64,000 bases of DNA from CAZGXI01 sp964529715 (GCA_964529715.1 CAZGXI010000012.1:53482-117481); one strand, 5' to 3'. Positions 33,801 to 42,508 are shown, counted from the first letter of the stretch. Notes: generated by a model from the sequence alone, not told the origin. A program made the numbers and translations.

Positions 33801-34611
33801 TCAGGCCGGGGTGGCGGTGGAAAACGTTCGGCTGATCGAAGAACTCGAACAGCAAACCGTTGAACTGGTCGAGGCCAACCGTCTGAAGAGCGAGTTTCTC
33901 GCCAGCATCAGCCACGAACTGCGCACACCGATGAACGCGATCATCGGCTTTTCCGAAACGCTGCTTACGGGTGTCTACGGCGAACTGGACCGTCGGATCA
34001 GCGACCGCATTCAGCGTATCTTGCGCAACGGGCGCAACCTGCTGGCCTTGATCGACGATCTGCTGGACATCGCCAAGATCGAGGCCGGCAAGTTGGAATT
34101 GACCCTGGAGTCGGTCGCGTTGGCCGACGAACTATACGCTGCGCTGGATATGATTGAGGGGCAACTGGTTGCCAAAGGACTGGAGCTACGGTTGGACGTG
34201 CCATCGAATCTGCCGCCGGTTCACGCCGATGCAGTGCGTCTGCGGCAGATCATCAACAATCTGCTCAGCAATGCCGTCAAGTTTACCCAACAAGGTCACG
34301 TCGCCATTCGCGCCTGGGCCGAGGACGGGCAGCGCGTGTGGTGCGCCGTCAGCGATACCGGCATCGGCATTGCGCCGCAAGATCAAAAGATTATTTTTGA
34401 CGAATTCCGCCAGGTTGACGGTACGAGCACGCGCGCCTACGGTGGCACCGGCTTGGGCCTGGCGATCACCCGCAAGCTGCTCCACATGATGAGCGGCGAA
34501 GTGACCGTCGAAAGCACTCCCGGTGTTGGCAGCACCTTTACTTTCTGGTTGCCTGCTGGCCAGTCGGCGACGCCACCCCCGTCTGAGCACGAAACGCCGG
34601 TGCGCGAATAG
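30829..34611 (+). CDS. Cytoplasmic histidine kinase with six GAF domains
   Basis: A 1260-residue soluble kinase. Six consecutive GAF-like domains cover about residues 1-145, 165-325, 335-490, 500-660, 670-830 and 840-995, each ending in a helix such as LADQAALVV or AHQAGVAVENVRL. The histidine box is SHELRTPMNAIIGFSE, followed by an ATPase domain with LLSNAVKFT, SDTGIGIAPQD and GGTGLGLAIT. No receiver domain or membrane helix is seen. GAF domains may bind small ligands or tetrapyrroles, but no typical bilin-binding cysteine motif was recognised. It probably feeds the kinases and receivers downstream. Confidence 0.85.
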   Translation: MNALPPRLDIDQLLAQIVERARQIIPFDNGGIALYDDERGVLVPHVYHTPAPATPPPGPIRLGEGIIGHVAVTRQPLLVRDVRREPVYIKYDPRTRAELAVPLLLEDHLLGVFNVESVRRNAFDRNHLLILCALADQAALVVHMAQLYVTLSDQYAQLSKTNRELAIHEAVSLLSATDAPLDDILPTMCQHLAAMLDTDACTITIWDREAQQPRRLAAYGIDMQAYLSTTRPVTGRPSLTEQVVASGKPIIINNAQALPDPPTSLITHFGAQALLAAPLVARGRPLGAVMLIYLVPGKDFVLDDIDRLSPLSDQVALAIDNNLLLQDTRARLAETSLLLEAAAIAASPLEIADILARTLNLARSILGVEKGAFLLHDAETDVLAVRYDACFGFPLPTDELRVPVNTPDSHVAAAFAAGSPLLVNEVAALRADATFIGRANLRNLLCVPLRVQDHTLGVLLVANRFRGPFSRNEAELLTGMSNHIAAALRNADLLNATRARLRETEALQRVAAITSAMLDLDEMLKRAVRETADLLGADAAMLLTPEQSGRFLTLHRPSLLGFERAVPQLLWPLDGYGHIVHVYHTGQPFCSNDAIGDPILESSQVFGLRVRSVITLPLNVHDRTLGVLSLFNRREGDFDDGHVTLTRAIASQIAVSMESAQLFAAERQRADLMGLINQISQEISAVLDEADLLHKTADGIRRWLGYEAVYIYLFDAGMDVVRLVASAAVAPNLLLPEGYLQPVERGVVGRAIRTGETQSVPDVREDADYIAPDQLAPLASCLTVPLRSGDRVFGALDVGSTRIGSFNTTDQLALQTLAAQVATAIENARLYWQAQRQARDQSFLRNATDAFSRTVVMHDLLPQITRTAAAIFDATHVAVALMDGELLQPRVCYPPDSPHPPLLLDRLADPIQASPAVWKALHQSRTLILTPGPVADETTRELMALLPTHVDVHLLTPIFQRNVIVGIIEILTDPARVFDAEDITLLETLAHQAGVAVENVRLIEELEQQTVELVEANRLKSEFLASISHELRTPMNAIIGFSETLLTGVYGELDRRISDRIQRILRNGRNLLALIDDLLDIAKIEAGKLELTLESVALADELYAALDMIEGQLVAKGLELRLDVPSNLPPVHADAVRLRQIINNLLSNAVKFTQQGHVAIRAWAEDGQRVWCAVSDTGIGIAPQDQKIIFDEFRQVDGTSTRAYGGTGLGLAITRKLLHMMSGEVTVESTPGVGSTFTFWLPAGQSATPPPSEHETPVRE

Positions 34612-34656
34612 GCGCGCCGGTGTTTCCAGCAGACCTGTATTCGGGAGAAGGCATCT

Positions 34657-36951
34657 GTGGGGTTCCAATCGCTGCCTGTTGTGATCACCATCATGGGCAA
34701 TATCCTGACCTTGAGTACCGTCGTCGGGCTGCTGTTTGGTATGCTTGCGCAGCCGCGTCGGGAGCGACTCAACTGGTACTTTGCGGTCTTTCTGGGCAGC
34801 CTCGGTCTGTGGGCCTATGCCTCTCTCTCCCGTTTGGTGCCGGGCATGGCCTTGATGGACGAGACGCGCAATTTCTATTTGTTGGTGATGGCGGTGAGTT
34901 TTGTGCCGCTCACCTACTTTTTTTTCATCATCGTTTTTTGCAAGGCGAACACGCGGCTGGTGCGCGTCATGGCGATGGCGGGTGTGCTCGTCTTTATTGG
35001 TGTGATGGTTTTGCTGTGGAACGACCGGGTTATCCTGTATTATGGCGTGGCGGAGGGGGGGCCGCGCAGCACGATTCTGCTGCCGGGCTTTGTGGGGTTG
35101 GGGCTGGCGGTAGCGTACATTGTGTTCTGTCTCTGGCTGCTGTACACCTCGTCCGATGAACGCGCCAGGGCGCTGCGTGCGCCCACATTGCTGCTGATCT
35201 TCGGCTACTGCTTCTCGATGGTTGCGCCCCGGATTAATCTGCCGCTGGATACGCTGTCTTGCGCCGCTGCTGCCACGATCATCGCTTACAACGTGTTGCG
35301 CTACCAGTTGTTTAACCCGCTCAAGCAGATTAACGAGCAGTTGAGCGTTGCCAATGCCGACCTGCGTCGCGCCGTTCATGAATTGGCCGCCGAAAAGGAG
35401 CGCACGGAAAAGCTCAACGAGGAATTGCGTGCTGCCAATCGCTATAAGAATGAGTTTCTGGCGAACATGAGCCACGAACTGCGCACGCCGCTCAACTCCA
35501 TTGTCGGCTACAGCGAACTGCTGATGCAGGGGATTTACGGCGAACTCAATGCCAAACAGGCTGATCGTCTGGAGAAAATTTTCCGCAACGGGCGCAGCCT
35601 GCTGGCCCTGATCAGCGACATTTTAGACCTGAGCAAGATCGAAGCCGGGCGGTTGGAGCTTTCGCTGCAACACCTCGATCTCAGAGACATTCTAGACGAG
35701 CCGCTGGCAACCATCGAGCCGCTGGCGCAGTCTAAAGGGCTGACCCTGACCATCGAGGTGCAAGACGACCTCCCCCTGTTGTATGCCGATACCCTGCGTT
35801 TGCGCCAGATTCTCAATAACCTGTTGAGCAATGCCATCAAGTTCACGCGCGCAGGATCGATCACGTTCGGTGCGCGGCACATCACGGTTGAGGATGGACG
35901 CAGCTCGCAGTGTGATCTTCCGGCACGGGGTTGGCTTAGCAACGGGGATTGGGTGCTGATCAGTGTGGCCGACACCGGCATCGGCATTGCCCCGGAGAAT
36001 CAGGCGCTGATCTTTGAGGAATTCCGCCAGGTAGATAGCTCGACCACGCGCGAGTTCGGCGGCACAGGGCTGGGCCTGGCGATCACCCGGCGGCTGGTGG
36101 ATATGCACGGCGGTCGCCTCTGGTTGAAGAGCCGGCTGGGCGAAGGCAGCACATTCTACGTGGCTCTGCCCGCCAGCATCGCACAGCGACCTGTGCGGCA
36201 GCCTGCTCCTGCGCAGGATGGCGGCAATCGGCGCATTCTGGTAATCGACGATAGCCAGGAGGCCGCCGATATTCTCAGCGCCTATCTATCTGAGGCGGGT
36301 TATCAGGTCACTCACGCCGCCGATGGCGCGACGGGGCTTAAGCTGGCGCGTGAATTGCACCCGGCGGTCATTACAACCGACATCGTGATGCCCGGCATGA
36401 CCGGCTGGGAAGTGATCCACAATCTCAAATCCGACCCGGAGACGGCGGACATCCCGGTTGTGATCGTCAGCATCATCGACCAGCAGCCGATAGGCGCCAT
36501 GCTTGGCGCGGTGGCGCACATCAGCAAGCCTGTCGAGCGCGAGGCGCTGCTTCTGACTGTCGCTCGTTTTCGTAGCCCAACCCCGGCGTACCCGATCCTG
36601 GTGGTTGATGACAATCCCGCCGACCGGGAGATCATCGGCGAGATGCTGCGTGCGGGGAACTATAGTTTTGAAACCTGCGAAGGCGGCGAGCAGGCCATTC
36701 GCTGGCTGAACGAGCACCGCGCCAGCCTGGTGCTGTTGGACCTGATGATGCCGCAGGTGAGCGGCTTCGATGTGCTAACCTACATCCGCCAGACGCCCGC
36801 GCTCAACGATCTGCCCGTCTTGATCGTCAGCGCCAAAGACCTGACGGCTGAGGAGAAAGCGTTCCTTAATGGAGGAATTGCCGATATTATCCAAAAGCAG
36901 GCGTTGGCCCAGGCGGACCTGCGTGAGCGGATTGCCCGCGCATTGGGCTGA
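34657..36951 (+). CDS. Membrane hybrid histidine kinase with two receiver domains
   Basis: A 764-residue protein from a GTG start with GGAGAAGG upstream. About seven transmembrane helices (residues about 8-215, 7TM/MASE-like) precede a coiled coil, a kinase core (SHELRTPLNSIVGYSE; LLSNAIKFT; ADTGIGIAPEN; GGTGLGLAIT) and two receivers. The first receiver has VIDDSQEA and Asp in VITTDIVMPGMTG. The second has VVDDNPAD, Asp in LVLLDLMMPQVSG, and a Gln in place of the Lys at its end (IIQKQ). Phosphate may move to the downstream lone receiver. Confidence 0.85.
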   Translation: MGFQSLPVVITIMGNILTLSTVVGLLFGMLAQPRRERLNWYFAVFLGSLGLWAYASLSRLVPGMALMDETRNFYLLVMAVSFVPLTYFFFIIVFCKANTRLVRVMAMAGVLVFIGVMVLLWNDRVILYYGVAEGGPRSTILLPGFVGLGLAVAYIVFCLWLLYTSSDERARALRAPTLLLIFGYCFSMVAPRINLPLDTLSCAAAATIIAYNVLRYQLFNPLKQINEQLSVANADLRRAVHELAAEKERTEKLNEELRAANRYKNEFLANMSHELRTPLNSIVGYSELLMQGIYGELNAKQADRLEKIFRNGRSLLALISDILDLSKIEAGRLELSLQHLDLRDILDEPLATIEPLAQSKGLTLTIEVQDDLPLLYADTLRLRQILNNLLSNAIKFTRAGSITFGARHITVEDGRSSQCDLPARGWLSNGDWVLISVADTGIGIAPENQALIFEEFRQVDSSTTREFGGTGLGLAITRRLVDMHGGRLWLKSRLGEGSTFYVALPASIAQRPVRQPAPAQDGGNRRILVIDDSQEAADILSAYLSEAGYQVTHAADGATGLKLARELHPAVITTDIVMPGMTGWEVIHNLKSDPETADIPVVIVSIIDQQPIGAMLGAVAHISKPVEREALLLTVARFRSPTPAYPILVVDDNPADREIIGEMLRAGNYSFETCEGGEQAIRWLNEHRASLVLLDLMMPQVSGFDVLTYIRQTPALNDLPVLIVSAKDLTAEEKAFLNGGIADIIQKQALAQADLRERIARALG

Positions 36952-37053
36952 ACCGCATGACGTGCCCCGCGCCCTGGCGTTAAAATGTGAAATTAACTGC
37001 TGCTTTCTCTGCCTTTTGACTTTTGATGCGCCTATTTCCAAGGAGCCTGGAAG

Positions 37054-37425
37054 ATGAGCCACGCCCGAATATTGATTGTGGAAGATAACCCCGATAACCG
37101 GACTCTGATCAGCGACATTCTTTTGGCCCTCGACTATGAGGTGATTGAGGCGACGGATGGCGAGCAGGGCGTCGCCAGGGCTACCCAGGAGCGCCCGGAC
37201 CTGATCCTGATGGACCTGTCGCTGCCGCAGGTGGACGGCTGGACGGCTACCCGGCAGATCAAGGGGAATCCTGCACTCACCCACATCCCGATCATCGCCC
37301 TTACCGCACATGCGATGGTCGGCGACCGCGAGCGGGCTTTGGAGGCCGGGTGCGATGATTACATCTCCAAGCCTATCGACCTGCGCGAATTGCAGAACAA
37401 GATCGCGCGTTATTTAGGCAGGTGA
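37054..37425 (+). CDS. Single-domain response regulator (DivK-like)
   Basis: A 123-residue lone receiver with IVEDNPDNRTL, the phosphoacceptor Asp in LILMDLSLPQVDG, ALTAHAM and the lysine in YISKPID. Such proteins act as phosphate shuttles. AAGGAG lies about eight bases before the ATG. The stop overlaps the next cyclase as GTGA. Confidence 0.85.
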   Translation: MSHARILIVEDNPDNRTLISDILLALDYEVIEATDGEQGVARATQERPDLILMDLSLPQVDGWTATRQIKGNPALTHIPIIALTAHAMVGDRERALEAGCDDYISKPIDLRELQNKIARYLGR

Positions 37426-38477
37426 CGGAGCTGGGTGTGAAGGTGCTGGTTGCGGAGGATAATGCTGACAACCGCCAGTTGGTCGAGGATATTCTAGCCG
37501 GACGGGGCTATAGCGTAACTTTCGCACGCGATGGCAACGAGGCCGTGAGCCTGGCGCGCCAGTTGATCCCTGACCTGGTGATCCTGGACATCAACATGCC
37601 GGGCAAAAATGGCTTCGAGGTGTGTGCCGAGCTTAAGGCCGACAGCGCCACTGTCCAGATTCCGATCCTGATGCTCACGGCGTTGTCGGACGTGGAGAAC
37701 CGGGTACGAGGACTGGGGCTTGGTGCGGACGATTACCTCGTCAAGCCGTTCAACCCGCGCGAGTTGGTCGCCCGCATCGATACGCGGCTGCGTGCCAAAG
37801 TCGAGACCGATCACCTGCGCGCCGATCAGGACCTCATCCGACGTACCTTTGAACGGTTCGTCCCGGCTCAGGTGGTAGAACAACTGCTCCGCCACCCAGA
37901 AAATGTCCGCTTGGGTGGACAGTTGCAGGAAGTTACCGTCCTGTTTGCCGACCTGGAAGGATTCACCGCGGTTTCGGAGCATACTGACCCCGAACGCCTG
38001 TTGGAACTGCTCAACCAATACCATGCCCTGCTGGCCGAGCACATCCAGCGCGAGGGTGGGCTGATCGACAAGTTCCTGGGCGATGGCCTAATGGCGCTTT
38101 TCAATACCCCGTTGCCTCAGGAAGATCACCCGCTGCGGGCCGTCCGTGCAGCAGTGAACATCCGGCACGCTCTGGCGGATTTCCACGAAAAGCTCGAACC
38201 GCCTTTTCGCCTGCCGGTGAACTTCGGCGTCAGCACAGGTGTTGCGGTGGTGGGTAACGTGGGCACTGCCGACCTGATGGATTTCACCGCCATCGGCGAC
38301 ACGGTGAACCTGGCGAGCCGTTTGCAAGGGTTGTGCGAGCACGGTCAGATTTTGATCAGCGACACCGTTTACGCGCAGGTCGCGCCGGCGATCTCTGGGG
38401 AATTGTTCGGTACACGGATCGTCAAAGGGCGCGAGGAGCCGGTGGTCATCTACGCTGTGCTGGGGCTGCGGCCATGA
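37422..38477 (+). CDS. REC-adenylate cyclase (class III)
   Basis: A 351-residue protein made of a receiver (VLVAEDNADNRQL; Asp in LVILDINMPGKNG; Lys in YLVKPFNP) and a class III cyclase domain with VTVLFADLEGFT, DKFLGDGLMALF and FTAIGDTVNLASRL. Thr at the specificity position marks it as class IIIb, and all metal residues are present. It lacks the GAF domain of its paralogue at 27895. It overlaps the lone receiver gene by GTGA and the next kinase gene by ATGA. Expected output is receiver-controlled cAMP. Confidence 0.85.
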   Translation: MTELGVKVLVAEDNADNRQLVEDILAGRGYSVTFARDGNEAVSLARQLIPDLVILDINMPGKNGFEVCAELKADSATVQIPILMLTALSDVENRVRGLGLGADDYLVKPFNPRELVARIDTRLRAKVETDHLRADQDLIRRTFERFVPAQVVEQLLRHPENVRLGGQLQEVTVLFADLEGFTAVSEHTDPERLLELLNQYHALLAEHIQREGGLIDKFLGDGLMALFNTPLPQEDHPLRAVRAAVNIRHALADFHEKLEPPFRLPVNFGVSTGVAVVGNVGTADLMDFTAIGDTVNLASRLQGLCEHGQILISDTVYAQVAPAISGELFGTRIVKGREEPVVIYAVLGLRP

Positions 38478-39628
38478 CTGGAGACGTACTACTGCTGACA
38501 GGGCAACCGCCGGAGGCGCTCGCCGCGTTGCGGGATGCGTTGCGCGGGGAAGGGTATACCCTGGCCGTTGCCGGGGACCTGGATACCGCCTTGCAACTGG
38601 CACGTCAACGCCCGCCCATCGCCATCCTGATCGAGGCTACGGCCCAGCCAGAGACGGGTTACGCGCTGTGCCGCTGGCTGCGCACCGACCCGGCGACGGT
38701 GGCCGTCGCTATCCTGATCACGGCCTGTGATAACACCCAGCGATTGGCTGCACTGCAAGCCGGGGCGGATGAATTTCTCTCCTCCCCCTTAGACTGGCTG
38801 GAAATTCGCACGCGGCTGCGCACTCTGGCTGCCGGACGGAAGCGGATGCCCAGCCTGGAGGATTTCCTGAGCTTTACGCCGGACTTGGCTTTGGGGGCGA
38901 ACCCCGTAGATGTGCTTGGCTCTGCCGACATGCTTAGCCACGATCTCAAAAGCCCTGTCGGTGTGGTGGCGAGCATCCTGGAACTGTTGAAGGAATATGC
39001 CCAGGATCGCCTGAACGGGGGTTCTGCCCTGGCGGAGCGCGAGTTGCGTCTGTTCGAGGGGGCGCTGTTGGCCTGTCGTCGTCTGACCTTCCTGATCGAC
39101 GACATGATCGACCTGGCGAAGATCGAGGTGGATGCCTATCCCGTGCAGTTGACAACCCTGGACCCCGACGCCGTCTTACGTGAGGTTCTCAAGATCAACG
39201 CCGCTGCTATTGCGCGCAAGGGAATTCCCGTCACCGTCGAAGCGCCCGACGTGCTGCCCCGTGTCGTGGGTGACTATACCCTGCTGGTGCGTGTGTGCAA
39301 TGCCCTGTTAGACAACGCTCTCAAGTTTACCACCAGCCAGGGCCACGCCATGTTTAGCTTCGAGGTTGACGACGATCACCTGGTGATCCGGCTGAGCGAC
39401 GATGGCCGCCCGATTGCGCCGGAATATGACGACGCCATTTTTGAGCGCGGCGTGCAGTGGGAAGCACGCCAGCACGGTAGCCGGACCAGCGTGGGGTTAG
39501 GGCTGCCCTTTGCGCGGGCAGCTATGCGCCGCATGAATGGCGACTTGGTAGCCTATAGCAGCCCGGCGGATAAAATCACCATGTTTAGCCTATACCTGCC
39601 GCTTGCTGATCGGGCCAACAACCGCTAA
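38474..39628 (+). CDS. Histidine kinase with N-terminal pseudoreceiver
   Basis: A 384-residue soluble kinase. Its N-terminal receiver-like domain (about residues 1-120) lacks the acidic pocket (LLLTGQPPEA instead of LVVDDxxxx) and has Glu in the phosphoacceptor place (IAILIEATAQPETG), so it is unlikely to be phosphorylated. The kinase core has the box SHDLKSPVGVVASI (Asp-Leu-Lys in place of Glu-Leu-Arg), the N-box LLDNALKFT, LSDDGRPIAPEY in place of a typical G1 box, and SVGLGLPFA. The start at 38474 forms an ATGA overlap with the cyclase gene. Confidence 0.75.
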   Translation: MTGDVLLLTGQPPEALAALRDALRGEGYTLAVAGDLDTALQLARQRPPIAILIEATAQPETGYALCRWLRTDPATVAVAILITACDNTQRLAALQAGADEFLSSPLDWLEIRTRLRTLAAGRKRMPSLEDFLSFTPDLALGANPVDVLGSADMLSHDLKSPVGVVASILELLKEYAQDRLNGGSALAERELRLFEGALLACRRLTFLIDDMIDLAKIEVDAYPVQLTTLDPDAVLREVLKINAAAIARKGIPVTVEAPDVLPRVVGDYTLLVRVCNALLDNALKFTTSQGHAMFSFEVDDDHLVIRLSDDGRPIAPEYDDAIFERGVQWEARQHGSRTSVGLGLPFARAAMRRMNGDLVAYSSPADKITMFSLYLPLADRANNR

Positions 39629-39680
39629 GCTCAATGCCATCGACCGGCTGCCAGCAGCCCTGTAAGGACCCGCTCCACGT

Positions 39681-40190
39681 ATGACTGACCAGGTAAACCC
39701 ACCGCCCGCTGTGACCCCAGAGGACATTGAGAATTATTTCGACCGCTACGAGTGGACGTTTTCACGCGCTAAAGATGAGGTCTGGCAAACCGGCTTTCGG
39801 GGCAAAATCAGCAGCTTCCGTATTACCATCAGCCTGACAGACAACTGGGTGTTCTTTGTCATCAACCCCTTTGTGGTTGCGCCGAGCCAGCCGGAAAACC
39901 GCCTCAAGCTCTACCATCACCTGCTGCGACTGAACCACGAGATCAACCTGGCGAAGTTCGGCATCGACGGCGATGGCGATGTGTTTCTGTCGGTCGAACT
40001 GCCTACCGAGGGATTCGCCTACAGCCACTTTGAAGACGCCCTGGGCGCGCTATGCCACTACTCTGATGCCCATTACTGCGACATCTTCAACCTGGCGCAT
40101 GGAGAGCACGCGGAGACCGGCTACACATCGGAGTTGAACCACGACGATCAGGCTGACCAGCGCCCCCAGACTCCGCCGGGCGAATCTTAG
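39681..40190 (+). CDS. YbjN-like domain protein
   Basis: A 169-residue protein with the YbjN/type III secretion-chaperone-like pattern: DIENYFDRYEW, FRITISLTDNWVFFVINPFV and HHLLRLNHEINLAKFGID, then LSVELPTEGF. Proteins with this fold often act as binding partners. It sits between two signalling genes, so a partner role for one of them is plausible but unproven. The C-terminal 30 residues are acidic and probably disordered. Spacing to the next gene is 11 bp. Confidence 0.6.
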   Translation: MTDQVNPPPAVTPEDIENYFDRYEWTFSRAKDEVWQTGFRGKISSFRITISLTDNWVFFVINPFVVAPSQPENRLKLYHHLLRLNHEINLAKFGIDGDGDVFLSVELPTEGFAYSHFEDALGALCHYSDAHYCDIFNLAHGEHAETGYTSELNHDDQADQRPQTPPGES

Positions 40191-40201
40191 CACAGGCGAT
40201 C

Positions 40202-41029
40202 ATGAACACCCAAGAGCGTATCCTGCTGGTTGAAGACGAGCCAGAGATCGCGGCGATGCTCGCTATTTTCTTCGAGCAGCGGGGTTACACGTTTCTCCAT
40301 GCCGATACAGGGGCGCGGGCGCTGACAATGGGTCAGCAGCATATGCCGCACCTGATCTTGATGGACATTCTTCTGCCGGATATGGACGGCTTCGAGCTAT
40401 GCAGCCGGCTGCGTGACCTGCCGCGCACGTCACACATTCCGATCATCTTTCTCACGCGGCGGGACGACAAAATGGCCCGGATGCAGGCATTGGAGTTGGG
40501 GGCCGACGATTTTATCGCCAAGCCCTTCGACCCGGAAGAACTGCTCCTGCGAGTGCGCAACAGCATGGCCCGCGCCGAACAGCAAAACCTGCTCGACCGC
40601 CGGAGTGGTCTGCCGGGGATGCTCGTGACGCGCGAATACTTGTCCCGCGCGCGTAGCGATCCGACGTCGGCGATTATCGAAATTACACTGGAAAACAGCA
40701 GCGCCTATACACGCTGGTACGGGGCTGCTGCGATGGACCGGGTGCAGGGCTATCTGGCCCAGGTGGTTGTTTGGGCGCTGGATCAGGATGGCGTGTCGGA
40801 GAGTTTTGCCGGGTATGCCGCCGAAGATCGCCTGATGGTCATCTGCCCGGCGCCGCAGGCGCAGCGGGTGGCCGAACGCATCGCCGCCGTGTTTAATTTC
40901 CAGGTCGGGCGCTACTACCAGGACGAACACCGCCAGGCCGGCAGCCTGGTCGTTGGCGGCGAACGCTACCCGCTGATGAAAGTGACCTGCCGTGTGCATA
41001 CTGCCGGCGGTTATGCAGAAGTATCCTGA
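40202..41029 (+). CDS. Response regulator with degenerate GGDEF-like domain
   Basis: A 275-residue protein with an intact receiver (LLVEDEPEIAAM; Asp in LILMDILLPDMDG; Lys in FIAKPFDPEEL) and a ~130-residue C-terminal domain. That domain starts LLDRRSGLPGML, like the DxLTGLxNR entry of GGDEF domains. The GGDEF signature is replaced by GYAAEDRLMVI, so diguanylate cyclase activity is not expected. It is last in the plus-strand signalling run and convergent with der. Confidence 0.65.
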   Translation: MNTQERILLVEDEPEIAAMLAIFFEQRGYTFLHADTGARALTMGQQHMPHLILMDILLPDMDGFELCSRLRDLPRTSHIPIIFLTRRDDKMARMQALELGADDFIAKPFDPEELLLRVRNSMARAEQQNLLDRRSGLPGMLVTREYLSRARSDPTSAIIEITLENSSAYTRWYGAAAMDRVQGYLAQVVVWALDQDGVSESFAGYAAEDRLMVICPAPQAQRVAERIAAVFNFQVGRYYQDEHRQAGSLVVGGERYPLMKVTCRVHTAGGYAEVS

Positions 41030-41064
41030 AGGTGCAGATGAGCGGCGCAGCGCAGTGGTGAAGC

Positions 41065-42438
41065 CTATTTACCGGGGCCGCTTTTGCTGCGGAAGCTGAA
41101 GCGGATCGGCGTGCCCAAAAAACTGTAGCGTTCGCGGATGCGGTTCTCCAGGTAGCGTTCGTAGCTGAAGTGCAGCAGCCGCCGGTCGTTGATGTGAAAC
41201 AGGAATGTTGGCGGATCGACGCGCACCTGCTGGGCAAAGTGAATCTTCAACCGCCTGCCGGTCCGGGAGGGTGGGGCGTGTTGTTCCAGGGCGTCGCGCA
41301 CCAGGTCCATCAGTTCGGCGGTGGGGATCCGACGCATCCGCTCTTCCTGGATGCGGGCGGCAGTCGGAAGGATTTGGTGCACACGCTGGCCCGTCAGGGC
41401 GCTCACGAACAGTACTGGTACGTAGGGCATGAAGTTCAGTTCGTAGCGAATTTTCTCGGTGTGCTCGTTAATGGTGTAGGCGTCTTTCTCCACCGCGTCC
41501 CATTTGTTCACCACGACTGCCGCACTCTTCATCTCGTCCAGAATAAACCCTGCGATGTGGGTATCCTGGTCGGTGATGCCTTCGGTTGCGTCGATGACCA
41601 GCAAGGCCACGTCGGCGCGCTGGATGGCTTTCATAGCGCGCAGAACGCTGTATTTCTCCACACCGGGGGCGATCTTGCCGCGCCGCCGGATACCGGCGGT
41701 ATCGATAAGTAGCACGGGCATCCCTTCCCAGGTGAGGGTTGTGTCGATGGCGTCGCGGGTTGTCCCGGCGATCGGGCTGACGATGGCGCGTTCTTCGCCC
41801 AGCAGACGGTTGAGCAGGCTGCTCTTGCCGACATTGGGGCGCCCGACGATGGCAATTTTAAGGATGTCCTGCTCTTCAGCGTCGCTATCCGGCGGCGCGT
41901 TCTGCAGGGCCTGTACGATAGCGTCCAGCAGGTCGCCGGTGCCGGTGCCGTGCGTGGCGCTGATCGGGAAAACCTCCCCGATTCCCAAGTTATAGAATTC
42001 GATGGCTTCCGCGCGACGCTGGGCGTTGTCGGCTTTGTTGGCGGCGATGAGCACAGGCTTGTTGGCGCGACGCAAGATTTCCGCGATCTCCTGATCGGCA
42101 GCGGTGATGCCCTGTTCGGCGTCTACCAGCAGCACCACGACCTGCGCTTCCTGCACGGCGATGAGTGCTTGGGCGCGAATCTGGGGCACGAAGTCGATGC
42201 TACCCTCGGCCAGTGGCGACACGTCACGCGCGCCTTTAGGCTGATACACCTCGATGCCGCCGGTGTCCACGACAGTGAAAGCCACACCGTTCCACTCGGC
42301 ATCGGCGTGCAAGCGGTCGCGCGTCGTGCCGGGAATCTCGTCCACGACAGCCAGCCGTTCGCCGGCCAGGCGGTTGAACAGGGTGGATTTGCCAACGTTG
42401 GGGCGTCCCACCAGCGCCACCAGGGGTTTAGCAGCCAT
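41065..42438 (-). CDS. der: Ribosome biogenesis GTPase Der (EngA)
   Basis: A 457-residue double-GTPase. G1 motifs are GRPNVGKSTLFN and GRPNVGKSSLLN, the G3 motifs DTGG and DTAG, and the G4 motifs NKAD and NKWD. A C-terminal KH-like domain ends at KSGPGK. It acts in 50S subunit assembly. The gene follows RNase J with 156 bp between, containing a hairpin and a predicted promoter. Confidence 0.93.
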   Translation of the reverse strand: MAAKPLVALVGRPNVGKSTLFNRLAGERLAVVDEIPGTTRDRLHADAEWNGVAFTVVDTGGIEVYQPKGARDVSPLAEGSIDFVPQIRAQALIAVQEAQVVVLLVDAEQGITAADQEIAEILRRANKPVLIAANKADNAQRRAEAIEFYNLGIGEVFPISATHGTGTGDLLDAIVQALQNAPPDSDAEEQDILKIAIVGRPNVGKSSLLNRLLGEERAIVSPIAGTTRDAIDTTLTWEGMPVLLIDTAGIRRRGKIAPGVEKYSVLRAMKAIQRADVALLVIDATEGITDQDTHIAGFILDEMKSAAVVVNKWDAVEKDAYTINEHTEKIRYELNFMPYVPVLFVSALTGQRVHQILPTAARIQEERMRRIPTAELMDLVRDALEQHAPPSRTGRRLKIHFAQQVRVDPPTFLFHINDRRLLHFSYERYLENRIRERYSFLGTPIRFSFRSKSGPGK

Positions 42439-42479
42439 TGCGCAGTACGACCTTTGCCACAGGACTACCGGAATAGTGC

Positions 42480-42508
42480 ATTTTAACCGCGTGCGCCGGC
42501 AGGATCAA
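42480..42508 (-). promoter_or_regulatory. Predicted promoter for der
   Basis: On the minus strand TTGATC (42503-42508) and TAAAAT (42480-42485) are separated by 17 bases, about 40 bases before the der ATG. Confidence 0.5.

Noticed and set aside
34186..35475. 429-residue minus-strand reading frame across the junction of two kinase genes
   Set aside because: It spans the C-terminus of one kinase and the membrane part of the next. It has no motif, and both plus-strand genes have clear domains.
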